Shown in pieces: positions 44,162-53,781 of a DNA stretch of 64,000 nt. Numbering within the stretch: position 1 is the first letter of the stretch; the number at the start of each line of letters is the position of its first letter. The position numbers and the translations under genes are program-made. Under the pieces are notes generated by a model. The model ran no database searches. It was given only the letters and a program-made list of their open reading frames with translations, and was not told where the DNA came from. Source of the stretch: Candidatus Zixiibacteriota bacterium (GTDB taxonomy: Bacteria; Zixibacteria; MSB-5A5; UBA10806; 4484-95); assembly GCA_024231855.1 (NCBI GenBank), contig JAAEQD010000345.1:1-64000 (forward strand), given 5' to 3'.

Positions 44162-45496
44162 ATGAGGATTGTACTTACCATTATTTTCGGATTAGCTATC
44201 TCGATTTCACCGGCTTTCGGCCAAGGCCTTCAGATTTTCGATGACTTGCAGGAATTGATAATATCGGTTTCGGAGGCCGTAAAGCCAACTGTAGTCCATA
44301 TTGAGGTGGTCAAGAAGCATAATAGTCAGCGCTATGAATCACTTGGTTCGGGTTTGATTGTCAGTGACGACGGCTACATCATTACAAACGAACATGTTGT
44401 AGATAAATATGTCTCGGTTAGAGTAACACTCGAATCTAAACTTGAATATCCGGCGGAAGTTATAGGCACCGATAAATTGACAGATATAGCTCTGCTAAAA
44501 ATCGATGTTCCTCCCAGCGAGAGCTTCAAGGTTGCCAGGCTGGGTAATTCCGATTCCGTCCAGGTTGGCGAATGGGTATTGGCAGTCGGTAATCCTTATG
44601 GTTTCGATCGAACTGTGTCATTCGGGATCGTATCCGGAAAGGGCCGGACATTAAACCTTCCCAATAACGCGCCCTTATTGAACGATTTTATACAGACCGA
44701 CGCGGCTATCGATCCGGGTTCTTCGGGAGGCCCTCTGGTTAATCTGCGAGGTGAGATTATTGGAATCAATTCGATTGGTGTCGGCCGGATGCAAGGATTC
44801 ACGATTCCGATTAATATCGCGATCGATGTCATGGACAAACTGCTGGCCACCGGGAAAATCGATCGTGGGTATATCGGGATCGTCGTGCAACCGCTCAATA
44901 GAAGCTATGCCAAATATTACAATCAACCCGATTTACAGGGCATCGTTATCGGCGATGTATTCAAAGACCATCCCGCGGATAAAGCCGGTATCAAACCGGG
45001 TGATATAGTCACATCCTTCGATGGTCAAGAACTTTCCGCCGAGAATGAAGATGATTTGACCAAATTCACCCTTGATATTTCACAGTCCAAGATTGGCGAA
45101 AAGAAAGAAGTTGAAATATTCAGAGATGGTAAAACCCGCAAAGTTTCGGTTAAGATCGGTCAGAAGCCAAAAGTTAAACCGGATGAATATGAGACCGAAT
45201 TGGATTTCACGGTTGAAGAAATCACCGAGCATATGTTTCGAAGTTATCTTCTGCAATCTCGGGATGGCGTTTATGTCAGGTATGTTGAAGTCGGTTCGCC
45301 GGCCGATAAAGGCAACTTGTATGCCGGCGATGTGATTATCAAAGTTGGCGATAATGAGATCAAGAACCTGGAAGATTTCAAGAAAACCATGCAGGAAATA
45401 GGTGAACCGGAATTTTTAATGCTTCGGGTACTACGAGGCAAAGACTTCGCTTTTGCTTTATTGGATTTCACGGAAACCGAATGGGAGTCTGAATAG
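44162..45496 (+). CDS. HtrA-like trypsin/PDZ serine protease
   Basis: 444 aa with a signal peptide (LTIIFGLAISISPAFGQ). The triad is His78 (IITNEHVV), Asp108 (LTDIALLKI) and Ser188 (DPGSSGGPL); the residue before the catalytic Ser is Ser rather than the usual Asn. Two PDZ-like regions follow, RGYIGIVVQPLN... and FRSYLLQSRDGVYVRYVE... It lacks the lengthy N-terminal insert of its divergent neighbour. Likely a second periplasmic quality-control protease. Confidence 0.9.
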   Translation: MRIVLTIIFGLAISISPAFGQGLQIFDDLQELIISVSEAVKPTVVHIEVVKKHNSQRYESLGSGLIVSDDGYIITNEHVVDKYVSVRVTLESKLEYPAEVIGTDKLTDIALLKIDVPPSESFKVARLGNSDSVQVGEWVLAVGNPYGFDRTVSFGIVSGKGRTLNLPNNAPLLNDFIQTDAAIDPGSSGGPLVNLRGEIIGINSIGVGRMQGFTIPINIAIDVMDKLLATGKIDRGYIGIVVQPLNRSYAKYYNQPDLQGIVIGDVFKDHPADKAGIKPGDIVTSFDGQELSAENEDDLTKFTLDISQSKIGEKKEVEIFRDGKTRKVSVKIGQKPKVKPDEYETELDFTVEEITEHMFRSYLLQSRDGVYVRYVEVGSPADKGNLYAGDVIIKVGDNEIKNLEDFKKTMQEIGEPEFLMLRVLRGKDFAFALLDFTETEWESE

Positions 45497-45542
45497 CAAC
45501 AAAACAAATAATTTCTACGGTAATTAGTTTAGATGAATACAA

Positions 45543-45570
45543 AAACCCCGGGCGATCAGACCCGGGGTTT
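45543..45570. terminator. Convergent bidirectional terminator
   Basis: AAACCCCGGG (45543-45552) and CCCGGGGTTT (45561-45570) form a perfect 10-bp stem with an 8-nt loop, and A/T runs on both flanks. It serves the HtrA-like gene and the Spy-like gene that converge on it. Confidence 0.9.
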
Positions 45571-45606
45571 TATAATTTAACCGCTTAACCTATTAGTCGA
45601 AACGTA

Positions 45607-46071
45607 TTAATAGTCGGCGGCCAATTCGATGCTATCCAGTTTGATAATCATAGCTTCGACCGAACTCAGGTTTGCGTATGCCCTGAGCTGCTCGCGGGTT
45701 AAAACCGCCCGCGCTTTTGTAATAGCCTCAAGTTCAAGCGATTTCAATTCGGCCAGGAATTTATAGTATTCCTTGATAATGTGATCCGAGGCCGTACTAT
45801 GCATGTTGGTCCAATTAGAGGTAAACTCATCAATTTCCATCTTTCTGATTTCGGCCTGGGCTCTGGTTTGAATCATCTTTTCAATAATTACATTGTTGAT
45901 GATGCTTAATTTTTTAAACTGTGAATCGGTCAATTCAAGTCCCGTTTTGTGATCCAGGATGCTATTAATAGCTGTCTGAGGAATCTTGCTTCCGGCATAC
46001 AACAATCCCGGTGAGGCGATTATCATAACCAGCGCGAATACCAGCGCTACTATCGTTATTTTTTTAGACAT
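45607..46071 (-). CDS. Spy/CpxP-like small periplasmic protein
   Basis: 154 aa from ATG 46071, preceded by GAAGGAG; the track ORF starts further upstream at 46140. Signal peptide (ITIVALVFALVMIIASPGLLYA), then all-helical sequence with LELTDSQFKKLSIINN and VLTREQLRAYANL, which echo the LTxxQ motifs of Spy/CpxP chaperone-like proteins. It is clearly a paralogue of the next gene (IPQTAINSIL versus LPQTPINQIL). Likely periplasmic chaperone or metal sensor, inferred. Confidence 0.7.
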   Translation of the reverse strand: MSKKITIVALVFALVMIIASPGLLYAGSKIPQTAINSILDHKTGLELTDSQFKKLSIINNVIIEKMIQTRAQAEIRKMEIDEFTSNWTNMHSTASDHIIKEYYKFLAELKSLELEAITKARAVLTREQLRAYANLSSVEAMIIKLDSIELAADY

Positions 46072-46510
46072 GTTTACTCCTTCGTTAAGGATATTAATAC
46101 CCTGTTTTAATTCCTTAGGTTTTTTGAAGAGCCAGTTCAACCGAAAATAATTTTCAGGTTGTTGAAGTTTAAGGTCGGCCGACTAACCTTCAAACTTCTT
46201 CTTATGCTCTCCCTTGTTGCCTTTTGCCTAAATACGGAATCCAGGTATTAAGGTTTCATTATTTATGACAATTATATTAATCATAATTACAAAATTTAAA
46301 CATCGAAGGAATTCGCCAGGGTCTAGTCGCTTGAATCCCAGGCGACTCAATCAAGTGTCTTTTTTCCAGGTAGAATTTCACAATTAATAAATCTGATAAC
46401 ATATGGTAATAGATTTCAGATTTATTGAATTAGTCGATAGTATTACAAAAAATCCCCGGAGGGGAGACGCCGGGGATTCCAGGAGAAAAAAGACGTGAAT
46501 TATTGTATAT
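46072..46510. other. 439-nt gap between the two Spy-like genes
   Basis: It holds a long imperfect hairpin (GAAGTTTAAGGT at about 46165-46176 pairs with ACCTTCAAACTTC at about 46186-46198, one bulge), a shorter AGTCGC-N11-GCGACT inverted repeat at 46325-46347, and the terminator below. No gene is supported. The large hairpin may be a leader structure for the Spy-like gene. Confidence 0.45.
46451..46478 (-). terminator. Terminator of the second Spy-like gene
   Basis: AATCCCCGG (46451-46459) and CCGGGGATT (46470-46478) form a perfect 9-bp stem; on the minus strand it is followed by a T6 run. It lies 32 nt after the stop codon. Confidence 0.85.
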
Positions 46511-46969
46511 CTAAAACGCGCCTATTTTTTCGGTATTCATATCCTTCATAGCCAACTCTACAGAGAGTAGTTCGCTGAATTTATCAACCTGTTCTTTCGA
46601 TAGAATTTTACCCGCTTGCACCAGGGCTTCGAATTCAAGGTTTTTCAAATCAGCCAGGCAATTATAATAATCTTTGACCGTGCTTTTGAATTTGGGATTA
46701 CTCATATCGTCCCATTTCGCCGAATATTTGTCGATTTCGCCCTTAAACATCTGGGCTTTGCCTTTGATTTGAAGCATCTTGTTGATAATGCCATTATTAA
46801 CCCGATTCAGATTCTTTATCTGTGAATCGGAAAGCATCAAACTGCTTTTATTTTCAAGAATTTGATTTATCGGCGTTTGGGGAAGGTTGCCGGCGATGGC
46901 TATACCGGTTACGCCAATTATAGCGACCATCGAAATCGCGATGATATAAATTGTCTTTTTCGTTTTCAT
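46511..46969 (-). CDS. Spy/CpxP-like small periplasmic protein (paralogue)
   Basis: 152 aa. Signal peptide (TIYIIAISMVAIIGVTGIAIA), then helical sequence with LMLSDSQIKNLNRVNN and ILSKEQVDKFSEL. Aligns along its length with the downstream gene, so the pair arose by tandem duplication; the two have diverged considerably. AGGAG precedes the ATG. Each copy has its own terminator, so they are probably transcribed separately. Confidence 0.7.
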   Translation of the reverse strand: MKTKKTIYIIAISMVAIIGVTGIAIAGNLPQTPINQILENKSSLMLSDSQIKNLNRVNNGIINKMLQIKGKAQMFKGEIDKYSAKWDDMSNPKFKSTVKDYYNCLADLKNLEFEALVQAGKILSKEQVDKFSELLSVELAMKDMNTEKIGAF

Positions 46970-47205
46970 TGTTACTCCTTACTTCCTACTTCTTACTACT
47001 TAAAACGGCTGCTGCAAAATTCAATTGTTCGAACCAATGCCTTCTAATATACCTACGGGAAATGACGGGAAGTGTTTCGCTATTTATCTCTATCGGGAAA
47101 AAAAGGATCAAGAAAAATCAGTAAAATAAACGCGAACCGGTCTGGATATTATATTATAGATCGTATTTATTTAGCGGTACTTCCGAGTACAAAAAATCCT
47201 TGCTT

Positions 47206-47736
47206 TCACTTGCCGGATTGAATTGATTTTTCGAGAAGCGAATCTTCTTTACATTCTATATGCTCTCGCAACGCGAACCAAAGGGGACGGATCGCCTTTA
47301 TCGCTTCCTCTGAATACACGCCACTGTTTATATAGCTTGGAGATGTTACAACAATGTACTCAGCGGTTTCGCCAAAATAGAGCGGCGGGTAAGAGGAACT
47401 GTATGCGTACTTTTTGATTGCTTCCATGATGTCAGGCTTTGAGGCGATCAGGTAGAAATACAATTTGACCGAAGGATTATAATTGATACCCCTCTTTGTG
47501 TCAGCATTAAACAAGACAACGGGATTGGTAAAGTCTACGCGGAAAACAGGTTCATCAAGGCCTTGTGGATATCCTTTATTCCCGACATCCGTCACAACGG
47601 TATATTTCCAACCATGAGGAAGATCGACTTGAAGGCCGGAGATGAGAGTTACAGTTTTGGGACCCGGCTGCGGAGAACTGCAGAAGAAAATCAAAAGCAA
47701 GGAAAGAGAAACAAGATGTACACTTCTCAACATCAT
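47206..47736 (-). CDS. Putative lipoprotein of unknown function
   Basis: 176 aa. The N-terminus (MLRSVHLVSLSLLLIFFCSS) has a lipobox-like LIFFC, so the mature protein probably starts at Cys with a lipid anchor. The body includes VDLPHGWKYTVVTDVG and PVFRVDFTNP; I recognise no family. Two ATGs are adjacent at the start (GGGA upstream). The next gene upstream starts 20 nt away on the same strand. Confidence 0.6.
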   Translation of the reverse strand: MMLRSVHLVSLSLLLIFFCSSPQPGPKTVTLISGLQVDLPHGWKYTVVTDVGNKGYPQGLDEPVFRVDFTNPVVLFNADTKRGINYNPSVKLYFYLIASKPDIMEAIKKYAYSSSYPPLYFGETAEYIVVTSPSYINSGVYSEEAIKAIRPLWFALREHIECKEDSLLEKSIQSGK

Positions 47737-47755
47737 TTTTCCCGTCGAATGAATA

Positions 47756-50122
47756 TTATCTTAAAACCTCACGACCGCTGCCTGAAAAGAGATCGAGCAC
47801 CGCTCCGCGAACTTCATCCGGGCCGGCAGCGCCTATATTAACCTGATAGCATTTGCACTTTTCGAACATGCGCCGATAGAATCGTTTCTGTTGCTCATGC
47901 CTATCAGTAGTTCTGGTCAGAATATAAGGATTGAAAAAGGGGTGGCTGGTCGCCGATACGGCTTGAGCCGGCGGTCTTCCCTCTTCTAAAACGCGGAGAG
48001 CCTGATCGGGCGACAGCTCTTCGGAGACAGGCCCGAAATGATCGTTTTTAAATAATACAATGGTTTCAACCTGGGCGCGTTTGACATGCTTTTCGGGACC
48101 GCCCAGCCAGTACGGATCGAGCATAGCCCGCGATTTTTCCGAGGCGGTAAAACAGTATGGTTCGCCCCTGTCGAGATCGCATTCTCCACTGTAATGACAG
48201 TCCTGGTTTTCACACATATCTTTAGAGGTCACCACGTTTTCACATCTACATCTCTCCAGAAGCGGTTTGGCGGCCGGGTATTTTTCGATAAAATCCGTGC
48301 GCATGAAGAATTTTCGCTCGATGCTTTCGGCTAAAACGCCCGCGCCGCTTAAGCGCACCAAAGACAGATCGGGGCTGATTATTTTCGACGGGCCATGGCT
48401 TATAAGCCCGGCCAGATGTGTCGACTTACCGGAAGCCGGCGGGAAAAAGAACAAAGCCCCACTACCGGCGATATCGAATCCGGCGGCATGAACGGCCAGC
48501 GAGTTGTAGAGTTTTTCAGAGATATCAGAAACGATTCCCATGGCCAGACTTCTCAACTGAGGATAGAAAGCCGAGTTAAAAAAGAATGCCGTATGAGATT
48601 CGGAACTGTAATAGGCACGCGGCTCACGACCGGTTATTCCTTTGACAGCATAAATAATACCATGGGGTTCAATCTCAGCTTCGAGTTCGGCCGGATAGAA
48701 ATTATCCACCCAGAAATCGTAGAGATGGGGACTATTAGTACGAAGCTGCAAAACCGCTCCGGCGATATTCACATTCCATTCGTAGTAGTTATCATGCGTG
48801 AAACTGTTTTCCGATTCCGCTACCAGGGCCTCCCGCATATCGAGGTTTATACCCGTTTCGATTTCGACGAAGTTTTGTTGTTTGGTGACAGTATTATTCA
48901 GCGCTTTACCTATGGCTTTACGGGATGGCGTTAGCCTGGCCAAAGCATCGGATACCCTGCTTAAGCCCTCATCGATTCTGTCCATGGCCGCGGCGTAGGA
49001 AAATCTGAGATAGCCCTCCATGCCAAAAGCATCACCGGGTATAATCGCCACGTGGGCTTCTTTCATCAGGTAGTAGGCCAGGCCATAAGAGTTGCGTATA
49101 GACTGACCGTTGAACTCTTTATCGAAATACGCTTCGAAATTGGGGAAAAGATAAAACGCTCCTTGCGGCTGGGGACACGATACACCTGGTATCGACCTTA
49201 ACCGAGACAGAGCCAGATTTCGTCTTCGCTGGAATTCATAAACCATTTTTTCGATATCGAGCTGCGGCCCGTTAAGCGCCTCTATTGCCGCTTTCTGGGA
49301 AATCGAGCAGGCATTGGAGGTGTTATGGCCCTGAACCATATTCATACCGGCAATGATCTCTTTAGGGCCGGCGGCATAGCCGAGCCGCCAACCGGTCATC
49401 GAATAAGCCTTGGACACGCCATTGATAATAACGGTTATATCCCTGGCTTTGGGCAAAACCGAGGCGGCGCTATAGAATTTGAATCCGTCATATACCAGCT
49501 TTTCATAAATCTCATCTGCGATAATAACAATGTTTTCCGAGATGGCGATTTCGACAATTTCCTCGAGTTGATCGCGGGTATAAGCCGCTCCGGTGGGATT
49601 ACTTGGATTATTCATAAACAGGCATTTAGTCCTGGGAGTAATTGACTGGGCGAAATCCCTGGGAGTCATCAAAAAACCGTTCTCCTCGAGACAGCGAACA
49701 TAAACCGGCGTGCCCTTGGCAAGATTGACAAAAGCCGGATAGGACACCCAATAAGGCGAGGGAATAATCGCCTCATCGCCTTTATTAAGTATAGCCGTAC
49801 ACAGGTTGAACAGACTGTTTTTAGCGCCGGTAGAAACGATTATTTCCTTGGGGCTATATTCCAGGCCGTTATCATCATGAAGTTTCTTGATTATTGCCTG
49901 TTTCAACATCGGGATGCCATCATTAGCGGTATAGTGAGTAAAATTCTCTTCAATCGCCTGCTGGCCCGATTTTTTTATATTTTCCGGCGTGGGGAAATCC
50001 GGTTCGCCGATTGAGAGATCGATAACATCGACGCCCTCAGCCTTGAGCTGTTTGGCTTTGGCCGAAATTCGGAGAGTGGCGGATTCGCCTATTCGCTGTA
50101 ATCTATCTGCTAAAAAACCCAT
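47756..50122 (-). CDS. Aspartate-type aminotransferase fused to a PEPCK/HprK-like P-loop domain
   Basis: 788 aa in one uninterrupted frame. Residues 1-395 are a complete class I PLP aminotransferase: SIGEPDFPTPENI, TGAKNSLFNL, NNPSNPTGA, the PLP Lys in NGVSKAYSMTGWRLGYA (about 238), and the C-terminal Arg in YLRFSYA. Residues ~415-788 are unlike any aminotransferase: LYNSLAVHAAGF, then a P-loop-like FFPPASGKST (559-568, K566), IISPDLSLVRL, and eight Cys (625, 627, 637, 642, 648, 657, 756, 758). The P-loop and its setting recall HPr kinase/PEP carboxykinase-type folds. Flotillin precedes it by 5 nt, and a PEPCK gene lies further off. Substrate of the second domain unknown; it could be a regulatory kinase or a sensor. 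Confidence 0.75.
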   Translation of the reverse strand: MGFLADRLQRIGESATLRISAKAKQLKAEGVDVIDLSIGEPDFPTPENIKKSGQQAIEENFTHYTANDGIPMLKQAIIKKLHDDNGLEYSPKEIIVSTGAKNSLFNLCTAILNKGDEAIIPSPYWVSYPAFVNLAKGTPVYVRCLEENGFLMTPRDFAQSITPRTKCLFMNNPSNPTGAAYTRDQLEEIVEIAISENIVIIADEIYEKLVYDGFKFYSAASVLPKARDITVIINGVSKAYSMTGWRLGYAAGPKEIIAGMNMVQGHNTSNACSISQKAAIEALNGPQLDIEKMVYEFQRRRNLALSRLRSIPGVSCPQPQGAFYLFPNFEAYFDKEFNGQSIRNSYGLAYYLMKEAHVAIIPGDAFGMEGYLRFSYAAAMDRIDEGLSRVSDALARLTPSRKAIGKALNNTVTKQQNFVEIETGINLDMREALVAESENSFTHDNYYEWNVNIAGAVLQLRTNSPHLYDFWVDNFYPAELEAEIEPHGIIYAVKGITGREPRAYYSSESHTAFFFNSAFYPQLRSLAMGIVSDISEKLYNSLAVHAAGFDIAGSGALFFFPPASGKSTHLAGLISHGPSKIISPDLSLVRLSGAGVLAESIERKFFMRTDFIEKYPAAKPLLERCRCENVVTSKDMCENQDCHYSGECDLDRGEPYCFTASEKSRAMLDPYWLGGPEKHVKRAQVETIVLFKNDHFGPVSEELSPDQALRVLEEGRPPAQAVSATSHPFFNPYILTRTTDRHEQQKRFYRRMFEKCKCYQVNIGAAGPDEVRGAVLDLFSGSGREVLR

Positions 50123-50127
50123 GAGAC

Positions 50128-51552
50128 TTATTCGCTTTTACCGTCGGTTTCAACATCATTATCTGATTTACCATCGGTCAGCCTGTGTAAGATTTTAGTA
50201 AGATCGACACCTGAAAGACTCTTGACGACTTCGGGAAGTTGGGCCATCACACCGGCAACCTGGCCGGTAATCTTCGAGGCGCCATCCGCGCCATTACCAA
50301 CCATGATAATTTTATCGACCTTAGACAGCGGCTCGGACACCGATTTGGCCAGTTCCGGTAAGACATCGATAAACATCTGATAGATAGCGGCCTCATTATA
50401 CTTGGTCCAGGAGGCCGCTTTTTCGGCCATCGCCTGAGCCTCTGCTTCGCCCTGGGCTTTGATAACTTCGGCCCTGGCCAACCCTTCATGTTTGATAGCC
50501 AAGGCCTTACCCTTGGCGGCGGCCCCCAGCCTGACGCTTTCACCTTCAGCTTCTACTTCCTTTTGATACTTCATGGCATCAGCGGCTTTTTTAATCGTCG
50601 ATTCGAGTTCTTTTTCTTTGCGGACAATTTCTTTATCTTCGAGTTTAATTGACTGGTCTTTTTCGATAAGTCTAACTTCGTATTCTTCTTTCTTAAGCAG
50701 TTGGTTCATTTTCAGACGTTCGAGATCATACGCTGAATCAGCTTTAGCCCGTTTCTGGTTAATACCGGCTTGATGGTCGGCGCGTTCCAGTTCGTAATCG
50801 CGGCTGGCCTGAGCGATTTCGGCTTCGGCCTTAAACTTGGCGATATCGCCCTCTTTACGAGCTTCGGCCGACTTGATGGTCGCCTCTTTATCGGCCTGAG
50901 CCTGGGCGATCTCAGCCTCGCCTTTGATTCGGGCGATGTGAGGTTTACCCAGGGCTTCAAGGTATCCCTGTGAATCGGATATCTCCTTTAAAGAGAAAGA
51001 AAGAATAGTCAGTCCCATCGCGTCGAATGATTTTTTAGCCATTTTCATAACATTGGCGGCAAACTCATCCCGGTTCTGGTAAATATCTTCAACCGTCAAT
51101 GATCCCAGTATACCCCGCATGTTACCCTCAAGAATTTGCTGGGCGATTTCGTTCATGCCCGACAAGCCCTTGCTTAGAAACTGCTCGGCGGCCATTCTTA
51201 TTGAATAGTCATCGCCTTTTACTTTAACTTGCGCCTGACCGACAGCTCGAAGTTCAATACCTTTGGCGGTCAAGGCATCCTGGATTTCTATATTAAGAGT
51301 AAATACTTCCAGGGGCAGAATATCGGCTCGTTCGAGAAATGGCTTCACCAGGGCTCCCCCGCCAACACTCATCCGATAGCCGATTTTCCTTTTGGTGCCA
51401 TCGGGATCTTCGATAGTTCGGCGTCTTCCGCCAGAAATAATTAAAACCTGATTAGGGCCGACCTTGCGGTACTGTCTCGACAAGGCTATAAAAAACAGAA
51501 CCAGCAGTACAATTGCCGCACCGATTATTATAATCCATCCAACCACTGTCAT
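50128..51552 (-). CDS. Flotillin-like membrane-associated protein
   Basis: 474 aa. An N-terminal membrane segment (WIIIIGAAIVLLVLFFIALS) is followed by an SPFH/Band 7 domain (VGPNQVLIISGGRR ... LTILSFSLKEISD, about 30-195) and a long Ala/Glu/Lys-rich coiled coil (about 200-400, KGEAEIAQAQADKEATIKSAEARKEG). The C-terminus has IIMVGNGADGASKI. This is the FloT/YuaG architecture, scaffolding functional membrane microdomains. AAGGAG precedes the ATG. It directly precedes the aminotransferase-kinase fusion (5 nt gap). Confidence 0.88.
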   Translation of the reverse strand: MTVVGWIIIIGAAIVLLVLFFIALSRQYRKVGPNQVLIISGGRRRTIEDPDGTKRKIGYRMSVGGGALVKPFLERADILPLEVFTLNIEIQDALTAKGIELRAVGQAQVKVKGDDYSIRMAAEQFLSKGLSGMNEIAQQILEGNMRGILGSLTVEDIYQNRDEFAANVMKMAKKSFDAMGLTILSFSLKEISDSQGYLEALGKPHIARIKGEAEIAQAQADKEATIKSAEARKEGDIAKFKAEAEIAQASRDYELERADHQAGINQKRAKADSAYDLERLKMNQLLKKEEYEVRLIEKDQSIKLEDKEIVRKEKELESTIKKAADAMKYQKEVEAEGESVRLGAAAKGKALAIKHEGLARAEVIKAQGEAEAQAMAEKAASWTKYNEAAIYQMFIDVLPELAKSVSEPLSKVDKIIMVGNGADGASKITGQVAGVMAQLPEVVKSLSGVDLTKILHRLTDGKSDNDVETDGKSE

Positions 51553-51902
51553 ATCCGGACTCCTTCTACGATTTATTCTTTTATCAAGCCAGCCGGCAAG
51601 ATTAATGTATTTTACATTAACCGGCCGACAAACCCGCTTTTAATCAACATGGAAACATATGCAAATAGCACCTTTAGCGCAACCATTTTCCATATATCTT
51701 TTAAAAATATTAATTTCCAGTCACTTAACCTATTAAGCATAGTCGATTATTTTAACCATAAGATTGTCAAAATGTTAGAAAAGAATAAGTAATTTCTTAT
51801 TGATTTTGCAAAATATAATAATTACCTTAAGTTGTGATAAAAAGCGCAATCTCGATTGATTGCTTAAAAGTTTAATGTAAGAATTTTCGCGGGATTGGAA
51901 CG
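51553..51902. other. 350-nt divergent promoter region
   Basis: Between the divergent flotillin and PEPCK genes. AT-rich; a TATAAT at 51814-51819 has no good -35 at normal spacing. I see no gene or strong hairpin. Confidence 0.4.
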
Positions 51903-53762
51903 ATGAGCGATATTTATAATGTAGAAGAGTATCAGCGGTTCGCCGACAACCTGAAGGCTGCCTTGAGCGGGCCTAATATCAAGCATTACAAACATAAACA
52001 ACTCCGCAAATACGCCCTCGAATCCGGGCGGCAAACCAGTAACGGCGCCTGGGCCTGGCGATCGATGGTATCATCCAGAATTGGCCCCAAGACGGTTTAT
52101 CTTGGCAGTGAGAAAGTCAGGCTGCCTAAGCCATCCGATTTACATCAAACGATTATCGAAAAAGCTCCGGATGAGCTTCATAAAGTCTTGCATCTTCTAA
52201 GGACAATGCCTTTCATCCACTTACGCCGTCAGATGGGCAATAATTCCGAGTTTAATCCGATTTGCAATCTTTACGTTAGCGTTGCCGATCGTAAAAACTA
52301 CCGCCTGGCCTACATGTGGGGCAATACGATGTTCGATCCGGGCAAGCGACCCGGGCCGGAATTCACCATGATTCATATTCCGGAGGAACATCAGCTTCGC
52401 CAACAGGTTCTGGCCATGCCTGAACATAACATTAATATCGCCCTGGGCACTGATTATATGGGTGAGGATAAAAAAGGAAATCTTCGCCAGGCGATGTGGA
52501 TCGCCGATCAACAAGGCATGCTGGGGCTTCATGCCGGCACCAAGATTGTCACCGCCTGGGATCAAAAAGACAATCGCCTGAAGCGGTACGGGGTGTTTCT
52601 GTTTGGATTGTCGGCTACCGGCAAATCCACCTGGTCTTGTCATCAGTTAGGTCTTGATCATAAGAAAAGGGAAGGCACGGAAGTCGCGCAGGATGATATC
52701 GTATTTTTGCGCAAAGACGGTTCGGCTTATGGTTCTGAAGCGAATTTCTTCGTTAAAACCGATGTCCAGCGTGAATTACAGGAGGCGATGTATTGGTCTC
52801 TGACCGATAAAACCGCGTTCTATGAGAATGTCATGATCGATTCCAACGGCAATCCCGAGTTTCTCGATGAATCGCTCTGCGGCAACGGCCGAGCGGTTAT
52901 TCGTAAAGATAAACTTCGCGTAAAAAGAGGCCGCCGGTTAGTCAGGATCGATTCACCGGGAGTGAATTTACCGCCTCTGACGGAACTTGACGGTATAATC
53001 TTCGCCTTTATCACCCGGCGAAATACGATAATGCCGTTTAGCCAGATACTTACCCCCGAGCAGGGAGTGCTGGCTTACCTATGGGGTGAATCATCGCACA
53101 GTATGGCTACCCAGCCGGCTAAAGCGGGCGAATCGGTTAGAACGGTCGGAACCGATCCTTTCATCATTGGCTCGCAAGCGGCCAAGGTTAACAGATTTCA
53201 TGAAATCGTCATGAATCTGGTCGAAAATAATCCCGGCAAAGTTCATTTCTGTCTGTACAACACCGGAGGTATCGGTGAGATCATCGAGACCAGCGAAATT
53301 GGCGGCAAGAAGGTCAAAAAGATGGTACGCAAAGTTACCCGGGTGCCTATTGAGGTTATGTCGGCAATCCAGCGAGGCGATTTCCGGGGAACGAATCAAT
53401 ATGCTCCCGGACGGCTTGGGACACTGGAGATCAAATCGTGCGTCGATACGGCGTTGGATCAGTATAGCCCGGACAAATGGTATTCAAAGGATCAGATCGA
53501 TTATTATATTAATGATCTGGTCGACGGCCGGCGCCAATATACCGAGTTTATCGCCGGACAGGGATTGAACAATGAGATAATCAATGAAGCCGAAAAGTCA
53601 TTTGCTATCGCCGGTGATAAAAAATCTAAAGTGGCGGTTCCGGATATACCCGAAGAAAAGCCCAAAGACGATGATTCCAAATCCTCACGTTCCGAGCTAC
53701 CCGACCTGAAATGGGAAACCAAATCCCGACCTCGGCGGTCGCGCCTGGGACGGTACAAATAA
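51903..53762 (+). CDS. ATP-type phosphoenolpyruvate carboxykinase family protein
   Basis: 619 aa. The PEPCK P-loop is FLFGLSATGKST (233-243), followed by the metal/second-phosphate region VAQDDIVFL and a YGSEANFFVKT region that aligns with the PEPCK kinase-2 end (EGGCYAKT in E. coli PckA). A GLHAGTKIVTAWD region sits just upstream of the P-loop. The C-terminal ~50 residues are basic and disordered, ending RRSRLGRYK. It would convert oxaloacetate and ATP to PEP for gluconeogenesis. Length exceeds the typical ~540 aa, so a divergent PEPCK-like kinase is also possible. Confidence 0.75.
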   Translation: MSDIYNVEEYQRFADNLKAALSGPNIKHYKHKQLRKYALESGRQTSNGAWAWRSMVSSRIGPKTVYLGSEKVRLPKPSDLHQTIIEKAPDELHKVLHLLRTMPFIHLRRQMGNNSEFNPICNLYVSVADRKNYRLAYMWGNTMFDPGKRPGPEFTMIHIPEEHQLRQQVLAMPEHNINIALGTDYMGEDKKGNLRQAMWIADQQGMLGLHAGTKIVTAWDQKDNRLKRYGVFLFGLSATGKSTWSCHQLGLDHKKREGTEVAQDDIVFLRKDGSAYGSEANFFVKTDVQRELQEAMYWSLTDKTAFYENVMIDSNGNPEFLDESLCGNGRAVIRKDKLRVKRGRRLVRIDSPGVNLPPLTELDGIIFAFITRRNTIMPFSQILTPEQGVLAYLWGESSHSMATQPAKAGESVRTVGTDPFIIGSQAAKVNRFHEIVMNLVENNPGKVHFCLYNTGGIGEIIETSEIGGKKVKKMVRKVTRVPIEVMSAIQRGDFRGTNQYAPGRLGTLEIKSCVDTALDQYSPDKWYSKDQIDYYINDLVDGRRQYTEFIAGQGLNNEIINEAEKSFAIAGDKKSKVAVPDIPEEKPKDDDSKSSRSELPDLKWETKSRPRRSRLGRYK

Positions 53763-53781
53763 ACAGAAAATAATCTTTCGA

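Noticed and set aside
51800-51820. TTGATT plus TATAAT as a promoter for the PEPCK gene
   Set aside because: Spacing is only about 8 nt, too short for sigma-70.
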